64,000 nt of DNA from RECM01 sp047921215. Lineage in GTDB: Bacteria > Bacteroidota > Rhodothermia > Balneolales > Cyclonatronaceae. Made by a program: the position numbers and the translations under genes. The notes under the pieces were generated by a model, which worked only from the letters and a program-made list of their open reading frames with translations, had not been told where the DNA came from and made no database searches. The DNA is taken from NCBI GenBank assembly GCA_047921215.1, contig JBLRWO010000012.1, forward strand, positions 36,353 through 100,352, written 5' to 3'. Below, piece by piece: positions 43,591 through 53,246 of this stretch (its first letter is position 1; the number at the start of each line of letters is the position of its first letter).

Positions 43591-46500
43591 ATGAAGCTGG
43601 TTGATTTGTCTGTTCGCCGCAGAGTTACCATAGCTATGTTTACGGTAGGTATCCTCCTTTTTGGCGCGGTGTCGCTCTCACGGTTGAACATCAGTCTGTT
43701 GCCCGATCTGAGTTACCCCACACTTACCATTCGCACGGAATATACCGGAGCCGCACCCGCCGAGATTGAAAATCTCATTACAAAACCAATAGAGGAGGCA
43801 CTGGGTGCCGTAAAGAATGTAAATCAGATCAGGAGCATCTCAAGATCAGGCATATCCGATGTTACCCTTGAATTTGACTGGGGCACCGACATGGATTATG
43901 CGGGCCTGGATGTAAGGGAAAAGCTTGATATTATACGTCTTCCGCTTGAGGCAACCCGTCCCGTACTGCTCCGCTTTGACCCAACGCTTGAGCCCGTTAT
44001 ACGCTATGCACTTTTTCAGCAACACGACGATGAGCGTTCGGCGGAAATTGCGTCTGTTCAAAACGAGGAACTCTCTGACTTGAAATTTATCCGGCGCTTT
44101 GCAGATGAACATATTAAAAAAGAGCTTGAAGCCGGTGGAGGTGTCGCCTCGGTAAAAATAAGCGGCGGCCTTGAAGAAGAGATACAGGTGCTGGTTGATC
44201 AGCAGCGACTGGCGTACCTCAATATTCCCATCGAACAACTCACCTCGGTGCTCAGAGCCGAGAACATCAATCTTTCGGGAGGCAGGCTCGAAGAGGGGAG
44301 TCAGCACTATCTTGTCCGCACGCTCAATCAGTTTCAGAACATCGAACAGATACATGATGTGGTAGTGGCTCACAGGGACGGCAGGCCGGTTTATCTGAGA
44401 GATGTAGCCATGGTGGGTCAATCGTACAAGGAACGTGAAGCCATCACCCGCATCCGTGGCGAAGAAGCTGTGGAAATCGCTATATACAAAGAGGGTGATG
44501 CCAATACAGTAGCTGTAGCCCGGACGGTAGAAAACAGAATCGGGAATGTAAACAATTTATTACCTCCCGAACTCAAACTGGTGAAGGTTTATGATCAGAG
44601 CACCTTTATAAACCAGGCTGTTGATGAAGTTATCAAAGCCGGCCTTATAGGTGGATTGCTTGCCATGATCATCCTTTTCATCTTCCTCAGGGATGTAAGA
44701 TCCACGCTCATCATTTCCCTGTCTATACCTGTATCAGTTATTGCGACCTTTAACCTTATGTACAGCTATGACATCACACTGAACATCATGTCGCTGGGTG
44801 GTATTGCCCTGGGTATCGGACTACTGGTCGACAATTCCATTGTTGTGCTTGAAAACATTTCCAGGCATCGGGCACAGGGTAAAAACGCATTCCTGGCTGC
44901 CAAAGAAGGGGCAGGTGAAGTTGGTATGGCCGTTGTGGCTTCAACACTAACCACGGTGGCTGTATTTTTCCCGCTGGTGTTTGTGGAGGGAATTGCCGGT
45001 CAGTTATTCCGTGATCAGGCTCTTACCGTAACATTCTCACTGCTCGCTTCACTGCTGGTGGCCCTTACTCTTATACCCATGCTTGCATCTCTTAAAAAGG
45101 AACAGGCAACGGAACCCGTCCCTGTTAGCCTGGCAGAGCCGCGGTCCCGCATTGGACGTGTTATGCGACATGGCAGGGTATTCATTTTCAATACCATTCC
45201 TGTGTATGTGGTCAGGCTTATTACCGGATTTTTCAAAATCGCGGGAAGCGTAATCATGTTTTTCATCAATCCGTTGCTGAATGTTGTAAATGATATCTAT
45301 AACCGGGCTGAGAATTTCTATCCAAAGGTTCTTAAAACTGCGCTTCAAAACCGGACTACTGTTTTGGGAACAGCCCTTTTGCTTTTTATTGGTACGATGT
45401 TCATGATACCCAGGCTCGGTATCGAACTGATTCCTTCTCTCGCCCAGGGAACCTATAATATTGAATTCAGAATGCCCCCGGGAACACCGCTGCACCGTAC
45501 CGACAAAGCCATCCAGGGAATCCAGCTTGCCGCAGCGGCAGATGATCGGATCGATCTGGCCTTTTCTGTGGCTGGTTCAGGAAACCGGATGGATGCCAAT
45601 CCTGACCAGGGAGGCGAAAACTGGGGAGAAATGAACATCAAACTCAAACCGGGATACGGTACAGCACATGAACAGGCCACCATGGCCGATATGCGCTTTG
45701 CACTTGAGACGATACCTGGGCTTCAGTACAAGTTTTCGAGACCGGCTTTGTTCTCATTCCGCACACCGGTCGAGATTGAAATTACCGGTTATGAACTCGA
45801 CGATCTGAAACGTATCAGCGATCGAATTGCGGAAAAACTGAGAACATCAGACCGTTATGCCGATGTCAAATCGACCATGGAACAGGGGCACCCCGAAATA
45901 AGCATCCATTTCGACCGTGAGAAGGCTGCCGCACTGGGACTGCAGGTCCACGAGGCGGCTAACAGGATCGTAAGCAAAGTACGAGGCGATGTTGCCACTA
46001 AATATTCATGGCGCGATCAAAAAATCGATGTCCTTGTACGTACCCGGGAAAAGGACCGCAGTTCTGTGGATGATATCAGGCAGCTTATCATCAATCCTGA
46101 ATCTGAGAAACCGGTTACGCTCGATGCGATTGCCGAGATCAGGTCCGGAATGGGGCCCGGAGAAATCCGCCGTGTATCACAACAACGGGTAGCCCTTGTA
46201 ACAGCCAACCTGAATTACGGGGATCTTGGATCCGCAGCACAGGAAATTGGTGATATAATCAGAAGTACACCCATGCCGGCGGGTATTCAGGCTTCCATAG
46301 GCGGGCAAAACCAGGAAATGGATACGGCTTTCAGGTCGCTGCTTATGGCTATTCTGCTTGCCATATTTCTGGTTTACCTGGTTATGGCATCTCAATTTGA
46401 ATCGCTGGTACATCCCTTTGTTATTCTTTTCACCATACCTCTTGCATTGATTGGTGCTGTTTGGGCATTATGGATTACCGGTTCTACCGTAAGCGTGGTT

Positions 46501-46863
46501 GTTTTTATCGGTCTGATTTTACTTGCCGGGATTGTTGTAAACAACGCGATCGTTCTGATTGATCTGATAAACCAGCTCAGGGCAAAGGGGATGGAAAAGT
46601 TGGAAGCCATCATCGAGGGGGGGCGCCTCAGAATGAGACCTATCATGATGACAACACTTACCACCGTTCTGGGTCTGCTTCCGCTTTCAATCGGCTTTGG
46701 TGAGGGCGCCGAAATCAGAGCTCCCATGGGCATTACCGTTATTGGCGGCCTGCTCATTTCAACCTTGCTCACACTGATTGTTATACCGGTTGTGTATGCC
46801 ATACTTGACCGGAAGAAATTCACCGTATTAACCGAAACGGCTTCAGCCGGAGATACTGAATGA
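43591..46863 (+). CDS. RND efflux permease 1 (AcrB/MMPL-type family)
   Basis: A 1090-aa inner-membrane proton-driven pump with the usual 12 helices and two large periplasmic loops. It starts MKLVDLSVRRRVTIAMFTVG, and porter-domain sequences are typical (LPDLSYPTLTIRTEYTGAAPAEIENLITKPIEEAL). Helix 4 has GLLVDNSIVVLEN, so Asp is followed by Asn where AcrB has Asp-Asp. Helix 10 has VVNNAIVLIDLIN, with Asn at the AcrB Lys940 position, as in other HAE1-like pumps of this group. It is a little longer than usual because of an insertion at about 510-560. Its stop overlaps the second permease start (ATGA). Confidence 0.93.
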   Translation: MKLVDLSVRRRVTIAMFTVGILLFGAVSLSRLNISLLPDLSYPTLTIRTEYTGAAPAEIENLITKPIEEALGAVKNVNQIRSISRSGISDVTLEFDWGTDMDYAGLDVREKLDIIRLPLEATRPVLLRFDPTLEPVIRYALFQQHDDERSAEIASVQNEELSDLKFIRRFADEHIKKELEAGGGVASVKISGGLEEEIQVLVDQQRLAYLNIPIEQLTSVLRAENINLSGGRLEEGSQHYLVRTLNQFQNIEQIHDVVVAHRDGRPVYLRDVAMVGQSYKEREAITRIRGEEAVEIAIYKEGDANTVAVARTVENRIGNVNNLLPPELKLVKVYDQSTFINQAVDEVIKAGLIGGLLAMIILFIFLRDVRSTLIISLSIPVSVIATFNLMYSYDITLNIMSLGGIALGIGLLVDNSIVVLENISRHRAQGKNAFLAAKEGAGEVGMAVVASTLTTVAVFFPLVFVEGIAGQLFRDQALTVTFSLLASLLVALTLIPMLASLKKEQATEPVPVSLAEPRSRIGRVMRHGRVFIFNTIPVYVVRLITGFFKIAGSVIMFFINPLLNVVNDIYNRAENFYPKVLKTALQNRTTVLGTALLLFIGTMFMIPRLGIELIPSLAQGTYNIEFRMPPGTPLHRTDKAIQGIQLAAAADDRIDLAFSVAGSGNRMDANPDQGGENWGEMNIKLKPGYGTAHEQATMADMRFALETIPGLQYKFSRPALFSFRTPVEIEITGYELDDLKRISDRIAEKLRTSDRYADVKSTMEQGHPEISIHFDREKAAALGLQVHEAANRIVSKVRGDVATKYSWRDQKIDVLVRTREKDRSSVDDIRQLIINPESEKPVTLDAIAEIRSGMGPGEIRRVSQQRVALVTANLNYGDLGSAAQEIGDIIRSTPMPAGIQASIGGQNQEMDTAFRSLLMAILLAIFLVYLVMASQFESLVHPFVILFTIPLALIGAVWALWITGSTVSVVVFIGLILLAGIVVNNAIVLIDLINQLRAKGMEKLEAIIEGGRLRMRPIMMTTLTTVLGLLPLSIGFGEGAEIRAPMGITVIGGLLISTLLTLIVIPVVYAILDRKKFTVLTETASAGDTE

Positions 46864-49800
46864 ATATCACGGAATTTTCAATGAAGAGGCCGGTTACGAG
46901 CCTGATGGTATTCATCTGCATGATTGTTATCGGCGGGATATCCGTGAAATTACTTCCCCTTGAATTTTTCCCTGATATCAGTTTTCCTGGTAATTATGTT
47001 CAGATTCCCTATCCCGGATCCACGCCGGAGGAAGTCGAAAAACTGATCACAAAACCTGTTGAGGAGGTACTCGCAACAATAAGTGGAATTGAACGGATTT
47101 TTTCGAACTCCGGAGAGAACAATGCCGGAATTTTCATCCTTTTCAGAATGGATACCGACGTCGATTTAAAGGCCATAGAAATAAGGGAAAAAATTGACGG
47201 GATCAGGCACTTGCTCCCGTCAGACCTTGAACGGTTCACCGTATTCAAGTTCTCGGCCACCGACGATCCGGTTATGAATCTGAGATTGAGCAGTGACAAT
47301 GATCTGAGCGATTCCTATGATCTTATAGACAGAAACCTGAAACAACGTATTGAACGAATCAAGGGTGTTTCAAAGGTGGAGTTCTACGGCGTTGACAAGA
47401 AGGACATCCGCATTGAATTGCTTGCAGACCGTCTTGCTGCATTCAATATCAATCTGAACCAGCTTACCGCTACACTCAGGAACAGTAATTTTTCCGTTTC
47501 TGCGGGCAGAATAACGGATGCGGGTCTCAGGTATTCGGTTCGCCCTGAAAGCAACATCAGAAACATTGATGATCTTCGGCGCCTGCCTGTTGGATCGGGT
47601 ACTATAACCTTGTCTGATATTGCCGATATCCGGTATGAAGCCCCTAAAAGAGATTACGGCCGACATCTGGACAGAAAGTATGCCGTTGGGCTTGATGTGT
47701 TTAAAGAATCGGGAGCAAATACCATTGAAGTGGTAAAAATGGTGGAAGCAGAACTCGGTAATGTCGGTGATATGCCCCAGATGTCGGGTATCCGGATATA
47801 TCAGCAGTTTAATCAGGCCGACGGTATTCTGAGCTCACTCGGAGAACTGTTCAAGGCAGGGCTGATTGGCGCTCTTTTTTCCATCATAGTTTTATACCTG
47901 TTCCTTCGGCAATTCAGGACCACGCTGATTGTGGCCCTTGCTGTGCCTTTTTCTCTGATTGTGACCCTGGCTTGCCTCTATTTTCTGGGCTATTCACTCA
48001 ACATCCTTTCTATGATGGGGCTTATGCTGGCCGTTGGCATGCTTGTTGACAATGCCGTGGTAATTACTGAAAACATTCACAGGTATCAGTCCATGAATAT
48101 GGACCGCCGTAAAGCAACGTTCAAAGCCGTCAAAGAGGTCGGTCTTGCCGTAACAGCAGGCACATTTACCTCCGTTATTGTTTTTTTACCGCTCGTAGTG
48201 AGCAAGCAGGATATGACGGCAATATTTCTCGAACACGTTGCTGTAACCATCTGTATAGCGCTGCTTGCCTCGTTGCTCATTTCCCTGAGTATTATTCCCT
48301 TGCTCACCTTCAGGGTGAAATCCGGCAACATTCCCCAAGCGGTGAATTATAACAGCCGTTTTATGCGTGCCTACGGGGCCATGCTCGACTGGTTGCTGCG
48401 GCACAGGTATTCATCCGCCGGTCTTGTTATAATGGTGATTGTAACCGTGGCCATACCGGCGAGCTTTGTAAAAACGGATATGTTTCCGCCTGTTGAAACC
48501 CGGGATATCAGGCTTCACTACAATGTAAGGGGCAATTATGTACTCGATAAGGTTAAAGAGTCTGTAGATATCGTTGAGAACTACCTTTTTGAAAATCAGG
48601 AGGAATTCGAGATAAAATCCGTCTACACTTATTACAATACGGACTACGCTTTCTCGACCATTATACTGGTAGATGAGGAATATGCCAGTAAATCAGTCTC
48701 AAAGATCAAGGAACTTATCCGTGAGAAGATGCCAAAACTAAGTATAGCGGATCCCAAATTCGAGTTTGCATCCGGTGCATCAGGCGAAGGTATTCAGGTT
48801 TTTCTAAACGGGGAATCCAGTGAAACCCTTGCCGAGCTTTCTGCGGAAGTACTGCGCAGGCTTTCATCAGTTCAGGGTCTTGTAGATATCCGTTCGGAGG
48901 TTGAATCAGGCACCGAAGAAGTGCAGCTGGTTGTTGACCGTGCCCGTGCATCCGGATTTGACCTCTCATCTTTGCAGGTGGCGAATATGGTATCGAGTGC
49001 CATGAGGGGTCAGCCACTGCGTTCATTACGGACCAAAACGGGAGAAATTGACGTTATACTGACCATGCAGGATGCAGATCGTCAGAACATAGAAAGCCTG
49101 ATGAACATGCCGGTGGTAACACCTGGCGGGCAGTTTGTAAAGCTGTCGGGTATAGCCGATTACACAATCAGACAGGGGCCACGTACCATACAGCGGCAAA
49201 ACAGAACCACATCCGTTGCCATTAATGCCAGTCTTAAAGACATGACCAGCAGTGAGGCCCGAACGGAGATAAAGAAGGTGATGGACCAGATCAATTACCC
49301 GACGGGATATGGCTGGAGCTATGGCCGCAGTTTCATGCAATCGGACGATGCCATGAACCATATGGTCATTAACATTCTTCTGGCACTGATTCTGGTTTAC
49401 CTTGTTATGGCGTCCCTGTTTGAATCAATGATCTATCCGGCTGCCATCATTACATCCATTTTATTTGCCGTGATCGGGGTTTTCTGGTTCTTCATGATTA
49501 CAGGAACCGTATTTGACCTTATGGCTATGATTGGCATCCTCATTCTTATGGGGGTGGTCGTAAATAACGGAATTGTTCTGATAGACTATATCAACCAGCT
49601 CCGGGCCGGAGGTATGAGCCGGAATGAGGCGATCATCACCGGTGGCAAACACCGAATGAGACCCATTCTGATGACAGCAGCAACCACCGTTCTTGGCCTG
49701 ATACCACTGTGTATTGGCAATACACTGATCGGGGGAAACGGGCCACCCTATTACCCCATGGCACGGGCCATTGTAGGTGGGCTCACCTTTTCTACCATTA

Positions 49801-49892
49801 TTACCATGGTTATTCTGCCTACGATATATGTAATGCTTGACGATCTAAAAAACTGGTCTGTACGTACTGTTTACACAGCTGTAAAGAAGTGA
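46860..49892 (+). CDS. RND efflux permease 2
   Basis: A 1010-aa RND transporter of the same family, related to but distinct from the preceding one. It has the N-terminal FSMKRPVTSLMVFICMIVIGG, the porter motif YPGSTPEEVEKLITKPVEEVLATI, helix 4 AVGMLVDNAVVITENIHR, and helix 10 VVNNGIVLIDYINQLRAGG. The gene begins inside the stop codon of permease 1 and is followed by no outer-membrane partner. Two permeases with a single adaptor resemble the MdtABC arrangement, in which the two pumps form a mixed trimer. Confidence 0.92.
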   Translation: MNITEFSMKRPVTSLMVFICMIVIGGISVKLLPLEFFPDISFPGNYVQIPYPGSTPEEVEKLITKPVEEVLATISGIERIFSNSGENNAGIFILFRMDTDVDLKAIEIREKIDGIRHLLPSDLERFTVFKFSATDDPVMNLRLSSDNDLSDSYDLIDRNLKQRIERIKGVSKVEFYGVDKKDIRIELLADRLAAFNINLNQLTATLRNSNFSVSAGRITDAGLRYSVRPESNIRNIDDLRRLPVGSGTITLSDIADIRYEAPKRDYGRHLDRKYAVGLDVFKESGANTIEVVKMVEAELGNVGDMPQMSGIRIYQQFNQADGILSSLGELFKAGLIGALFSIIVLYLFLRQFRTTLIVALAVPFSLIVTLACLYFLGYSLNILSMMGLMLAVGMLVDNAVVITENIHRYQSMNMDRRKATFKAVKEVGLAVTAGTFTSVIVFLPLVVSKQDMTAIFLEHVAVTICIALLASLLISLSIIPLLTFRVKSGNIPQAVNYNSRFMRAYGAMLDWLLRHRYSSAGLVIMVIVTVAIPASFVKTDMFPPVETRDIRLHYNVRGNYVLDKVKESVDIVENYLFENQEEFEIKSVYTYYNTDYAFSTIILVDEEYASKSVSKIKELIREKMPKLSIADPKFEFASGASGEGIQVFLNGESSETLAELSAEVLRRLSSVQGLVDIRSEVESGTEEVQLVVDRARASGFDLSSLQVANMVSSAMRGQPLRSLRTKTGEIDVILTMQDADRQNIESLMNMPVVTPGGQFVKLSGIADYTIRQGPRTIQRQNRTTSVAINASLKDMTSSEARTEIKKVMDQINYPTGYGWSYGRSFMQSDDAMNHMVINILLALILVYLVMASLFESMIYPAAIITSILFAVIGVFWFFMITGTVFDLMAMIGILILMGVVVNNGIVLIDYINQLRAGGMSRNEAIITGGKHRMRPILMTAATTVLGLIPLCIGNTLIGGNGPPYYPMARAIVGGLTFSTIITMVILPTIYVMLDDLKNWSVRTVYTAVKK

Positions 49893-49977
49893 CCGTTGCA
49901 GAATCCGGGAATAATTGCTTTTTCATTCGAAGCCGAACTGAAATATTGTATCTTGGATAATTAAATCGTTCATACGA

Positions 49978-50754
49978 ATGGAATACAAATCGACAGTTCT
50001 AATAACCGGCGGAACCAGTGGTATCGGCGAGGCGATGGTGAGGCTCTTTCATCAGAGGGGATATACAGCCTGGTTTACCTACCGTTCCGCTGCGGAAAAA
50101 GCAGCCGGTATTGTTAAAGAACTGGGTCCGGACAATGTCATGTCATTTGAACTCGATCTTTCTGATCGGGACTCGCACAGGAATCTGATCGGAAAATTAC
50201 CCCGAACTCCCGACATACTCATCAACAATGCAGGACTTGGTTCGGCGACTGTCAGGAAAATGACTGCCAACCCTGACGAACAGGACAGGCTGCTTATTGA
50301 GGTCAATGCAACGGGTACGCTGCTGCTGACCCGTGCTGTGCTTGATGGAATGCGCAGCCGAAACAGTGGCAGAATATTGCTGATAAGTTCGGTTGGCGGC
50401 GGCATTAATGTCTTTCCGGGTTTTTCATTCGCCGACGGAATGAGCAAGGCAGCCCTTACCTATTTCGGTCGACAACTGGCGGCAGAACTGAACCAGACGG
50501 GTATACGTGTCTTTACGGTTTGCCCGGGAGCAACGAATACGCCGATGTTTTCCTCAAGTACACTGGATCATCTGAACGAATCGGAACGTAAAAAGTTAAT
50601 AACCGGGTTACCCGGTGGCAGATTGATAGAGCCGGCAGAAATAGCCGAACTTGCATTTTTCCTGGCCGGTAACGCGTCAGATATTCTACACGGTGCCGTT
50701 ATTGATGCCTCCCTCGGGCTTGGAGTTAATCCCGGTGTCCTGAATAAATCCTGA
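49978..50754 (+). CDS. Short-chain dehydrogenase/reductase family protein lacking the catalytic Tyr
   Basis: A 258-aa SDR. The cofactor loop TGGTSGIGEAM (10-20) and NNAG (83-86) are intact, and the catalytic Ser region is LISSVGG (about 135-141). The YxxxK motif is D153-G-M-S-K157: the Lys is present but the Tyr is Asp (codon GAC at 50434-50436). It may be an inactive or altered SDR, or use another residue; a single-base change or sequencing error could also explain it. The gene is 4 bases ahead of an aminotransferase and probably forms a two-gene unit with it. Confidence 0.85.
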   Translation: MEYKSTVLITGGTSGIGEAMVRLFHQRGYTAWFTYRSAAEKAAGIVKELGPDNVMSFELDLSDRDSHRNLIGKLPRTPDILINNAGLGSATVRKMTANPDEQDRLLIEVNATGTLLLTRAVLDGMRSRNSGRILLISSVGGGINVFPGFSFADGMSKAALTYFGRQLAAELNQTGIRVFTVCPGATNTPMFSSSTLDHLNESERKKLITGLPGGRLIEPAEIAELAFFLAGNASDILHGAVIDASLGLGVNPGVLNKS

Positions 50755-50758
50755 AATT

Positions 50759-51985
50759 ATGTTATCCAAAAGAGGTCAGAATTGCATATCGGGTTCAAAT
50801 CCGCTTGTTTCTGCTCATTTCAAAGCCGAAGCCGATCCATGGCATGCACAGCGTAACCCGGAAGGCTACCTCAACATGGGAACCGCTGAAAACGGCCTGC
50901 TGTATGATCTGTTAAAGGCGAAATTCGAACAGAGTGAGGTTATTCCTGAGCGGCTGACGCATTATGCAAACATGCAGGGCACCCATGAACTCAGAAAAGC
51001 TTTCGCAGATTACTACAGCAAAGGTTTGCATCATAAAGCAGATGCGTCGAATGTAGTATTCTCAACCGGCAGTTCCGCCATACTGGACCAGCTGGCCCAT
51101 CTGTTGTTTGAACCCGGAGACGGCATCCTGGTACCGGCTCCCTATTATGCAGGCTTCGATCATGATTTCAGGGCAAGAGCCGGGGTAATTCCGGTACCCG
51201 CCTATCTTTCCTCCGCCGATAACTACCTGTTGAATACAGAAATACTGGAAGAAAATTATGACAGGGCCATTGAAAATGGCATTAATATTCGTGGAATACT
51301 GATTACCAATCCCAACAATCCTCTCGGAGATGTCTATTCACCGGAACTTGCCAGGGAGATCATTGAATTTGCCAAATCGCGTAATCTCACGGTAATCTGG
51401 GATGAAATATACCGTTACTCAGTTTTCAGTGATACCCCGTTCACACCGGTTCTGGACCTTGCTGATGGCTATGAGGAACATGTTCACGTGGTATACGGGT
51501 TTGCCAAGGATTTCGGATTATCGGGCTTCAAGGCCGGTGCCCTGATAACCCGTAACGACGATTTGCTGAAAGCAATCCCGCAGCTCACCTACTTTTCGTG
51601 CCTTTCCACGGTTACGCAACATCTGCTGCTGGAAATGCTCACTGACCCGGACTGGTTAAGCACCCTGCAGAGGGAAAATTGCAAACGGCTTGACGGTGCG
51701 TATCAGACATTTACCGGTGCACTCGACAGGATGGGTATTCCTTACCATCCGGCCCGTGCCGGATTCTTTTTGTGGACTGATCTTCGCTCATGGCTTGATA
51801 CTTCAAACCGCGAAGGGGAGATGAAACTCTACAAAATGCTGTTCGAAAATGCCAGGGTCAACATTTCGCCCGGAACAGGTTTTCATTCACTTGAATCTGG
51901 CTGGTTCAGGGCCTGCTATGCACGCGACGATCAGTTTCTGAATGAGGCAGTGAACAGGATAGCCGGGGTTCTGAAATCGGCGTAA
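50759..51985 (+). CDS. PLP-dependent aminotransferase, ACC-synthase-like (fold type I)
   Basis: A 408-aa PLP enzyme of the class I/II family, closest by eye to the 1-aminocyclopropane-1-carboxylate-synthase-like branch. Marks are GYLNMGTAENGLLYDLL, HYANMQGTHELRKAFADYY, VVFSTGSSAILDQLAHLLFEPGD, VPAPYYAGFDHDFRARAGV, NPNNPLG (184-190), Asp215 in VIWDEIYRY, and the PLP lysine at Lys250 in VVYGFAKDFGLSGFK. True ACC synthesis is not implied. It starts 4 bases after the SDR, which suggests both act in one pathway. Confidence 0.87.
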   Translation: MLSKRGQNCISGSNPLVSAHFKAEADPWHAQRNPEGYLNMGTAENGLLYDLLKAKFEQSEVIPERLTHYANMQGTHELRKAFADYYSKGLHHKADASNVVFSTGSSAILDQLAHLLFEPGDGILVPAPYYAGFDHDFRARAGVIPVPAYLSSADNYLLNTEILEENYDRAIENGINIRGILITNPNNPLGDVYSPELAREIIEFAKSRNLTVIWDEIYRYSVFSDTPFTPVLDLADGYEEHVHVVYGFAKDFGLSGFKAGALITRNDDLLKAIPQLTYFSCLSTVTQHLLLEMLTDPDWLSTLQRENCKRLDGAYQTFTGALDRMGIPYHPARAGFFLWTDLRSWLDTSNREGEMKLYKMLFENARVNISPGTGFHSLESGWFRACYARDDQFLNEAVNRIAGVLKSA

Positions 51986-52112
51986 CTTATTCATCTGGTG
52001 GTTGTCGTCATGCATGCAAACTTATGTTCCCTTACAGGGTCATCCTCAATGCCTGGTAGTCAGAGTGGCAATTTCAGGCATCTGCCGCATAAATACACTC
52101 AGGGTTTGGCGG

Positions 52113-52493
52113 TCAATCGGACCCGTATTCGTCAGCGTCGATTAATCCATTTTCTACAGGACAATAGGTGCGCAGCTGTTCCCACCGGTAGATTCCAGAA
52201 CCATGGCCGTCTTCCCACTGAATTTGGATGGCATAGTTACCCATAGCGTCGATTTTAGTGATTTTTCGCTTTCGTTGGGGTTTTTGCAGAAACAGTGCCA
52301 GTTCAAAGGGTGTTCCCATCTTGTCGTGTCCGCCCCTGCAGAAAACACACGGGCAGTTTCCCCTCAGTCCCTCAAAAGAATAAACTGAGTGATGTCCATC
52401 CGACCAGATAACAGACAGGTACTGCTGGTCATTGACAACTGTTACTTTCCGGGGTTTAAACCGATCTGAATTCTGAGTAGAGTGTGTTTGCAT
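52113..52493 (-). CDS. DUF971 (gamma-butyrobetaine-hydroxylase-like N-terminal domain) protein
   Basis: A 126-aa protein with the DUF971 pattern: YLSVIWSDGHHSVYSFEGLRGNCPCVFCRGG and IQWEDGHGSGIYRWEQLRTYCP. The conserved Cys residues and His probably bind metal. Small free-standing DUF971 proteins are widespread, and some are linked to iron-sulfur cluster or Mrp/ApbC-type proteins. I chose the ATG at 52493 rather than the TTG at 52505. The gene overlaps the last 38 bases of ftsE, so the two are tightly linked. Confidence 0.82.
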   Translation of the reverse strand: MQTHSTQNSDRFKPRKVTVVNDQQYLSVIWSDGHHSVYSFEGLRGNCPCVFCRGGHDKMGTPFELALFLQKPQRKRKITKIDAMGNYAIQIQWEDGHGSGIYRWEQLRTYCPVENGLIDADEYGSD

Positions 52494-53160
52494 CGACAAC
52501 CTCAAGTCGTCCGTCTATGATTTTCATTGTTCTGTTGGGAAACTTTCTTACAAGATCATAATTGTGAGTTACCATCAGGATGGCCATACCCCTGTTATTT
52601 ATCTGCTTCAGAATATCCATGATTTGTGATGAAGCTTCAGGATCAAGGTTGCCGGTTGGTTCATCGGCCAGAAGGATCCTTGGCTCGTTGGCAAGAGCAC
52701 GTGCGATAACAACCCTCTGCTGCTCACCACCCGAAAGATCATCGGGCATATTAAGCCGTTTATGGCTGAGGCCAACCAGGGAAAGCACCTCAAGTACCCT
52801 TTGTCTGATAATTTTGCGGCTTTGTCCGGTAACCTCAAGGGCAAATGCCACATTTTCGTGAACATTCCGGTCGGGCAGAAGCTGGAAATCCTGAAATACG
52901 ATACCGATGCTTCTTCTCAGGTAAGGCACCTTGCTGTTGCTCATGCTCTGTACACTGTATCCATTTACAATCACGTCTCCCATGTCGGGTACGATATCAC
53001 GATAGATCAGTTTAAGAAATGAGCTTTTCCCGGCACCTGTCGATCCGATCATATACACAAATTCACCGTTTCGCAGCGTAAAGTTGATGTCTTTCAGCAC
53101 TGATTTCCCATCATAGCTGACGGCAACATCACGGAATTCGATCACATTTTTTTCTGTCAT
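52456..53160 (-). CDS. ftsE: Cell division ATP-binding protein FtsE
   Basis: A 234-aa ABC ATPase: Walker A GSTGAGKSS, Q-loop VFQDFQLLPDRNVHENVAFAL, signature LSGGEQQR, Walker B ILLADEPTGNLDP, H-loop MVTHNYDLV. The VFQDFQLL and HENVAFALEVTG segments are those of FtsE rather than of LolD/MacB. FtsE works with membrane protein FtsX to activate cell-wall hydrolases during division. No ftsX is present beside it. Confidence 0.9.
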   Translation of the reverse strand: MTEKNVIEFRDVAVSYDGKSVLKDINFTLRNGEFVYMIGSTGAGKSSFLKLIYRDIVPDMGDVIVNGYSVQSMSNSKVPYLRRSIGIVFQDFQLLPDRNVHENVAFALEVTGQSRKIIRQRVLEVLSLVGLSHKRLNMPDDLSGGEQQRVVIARALANEPRILLADEPTGNLDPEASSQIMDILKQINNRGMAILMVTHNYDLVRKFPNRTMKIIDGRLEVVDANTLYSEFRSV

Positions 53161-53246
53161 ATCATCTCACTTTTTGTCATGGCGTCACAATATTCACATT
53201 ACGGCACCATGTATTCAGTACAGTCATGTATACAACCGTTTCAGTC

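Noticed and set aside
43846..44421. A 191-codon minus-strand frame antisense to RND permease 1
   Set aside because: The permease is a clear, continuous family member on the plus strand.
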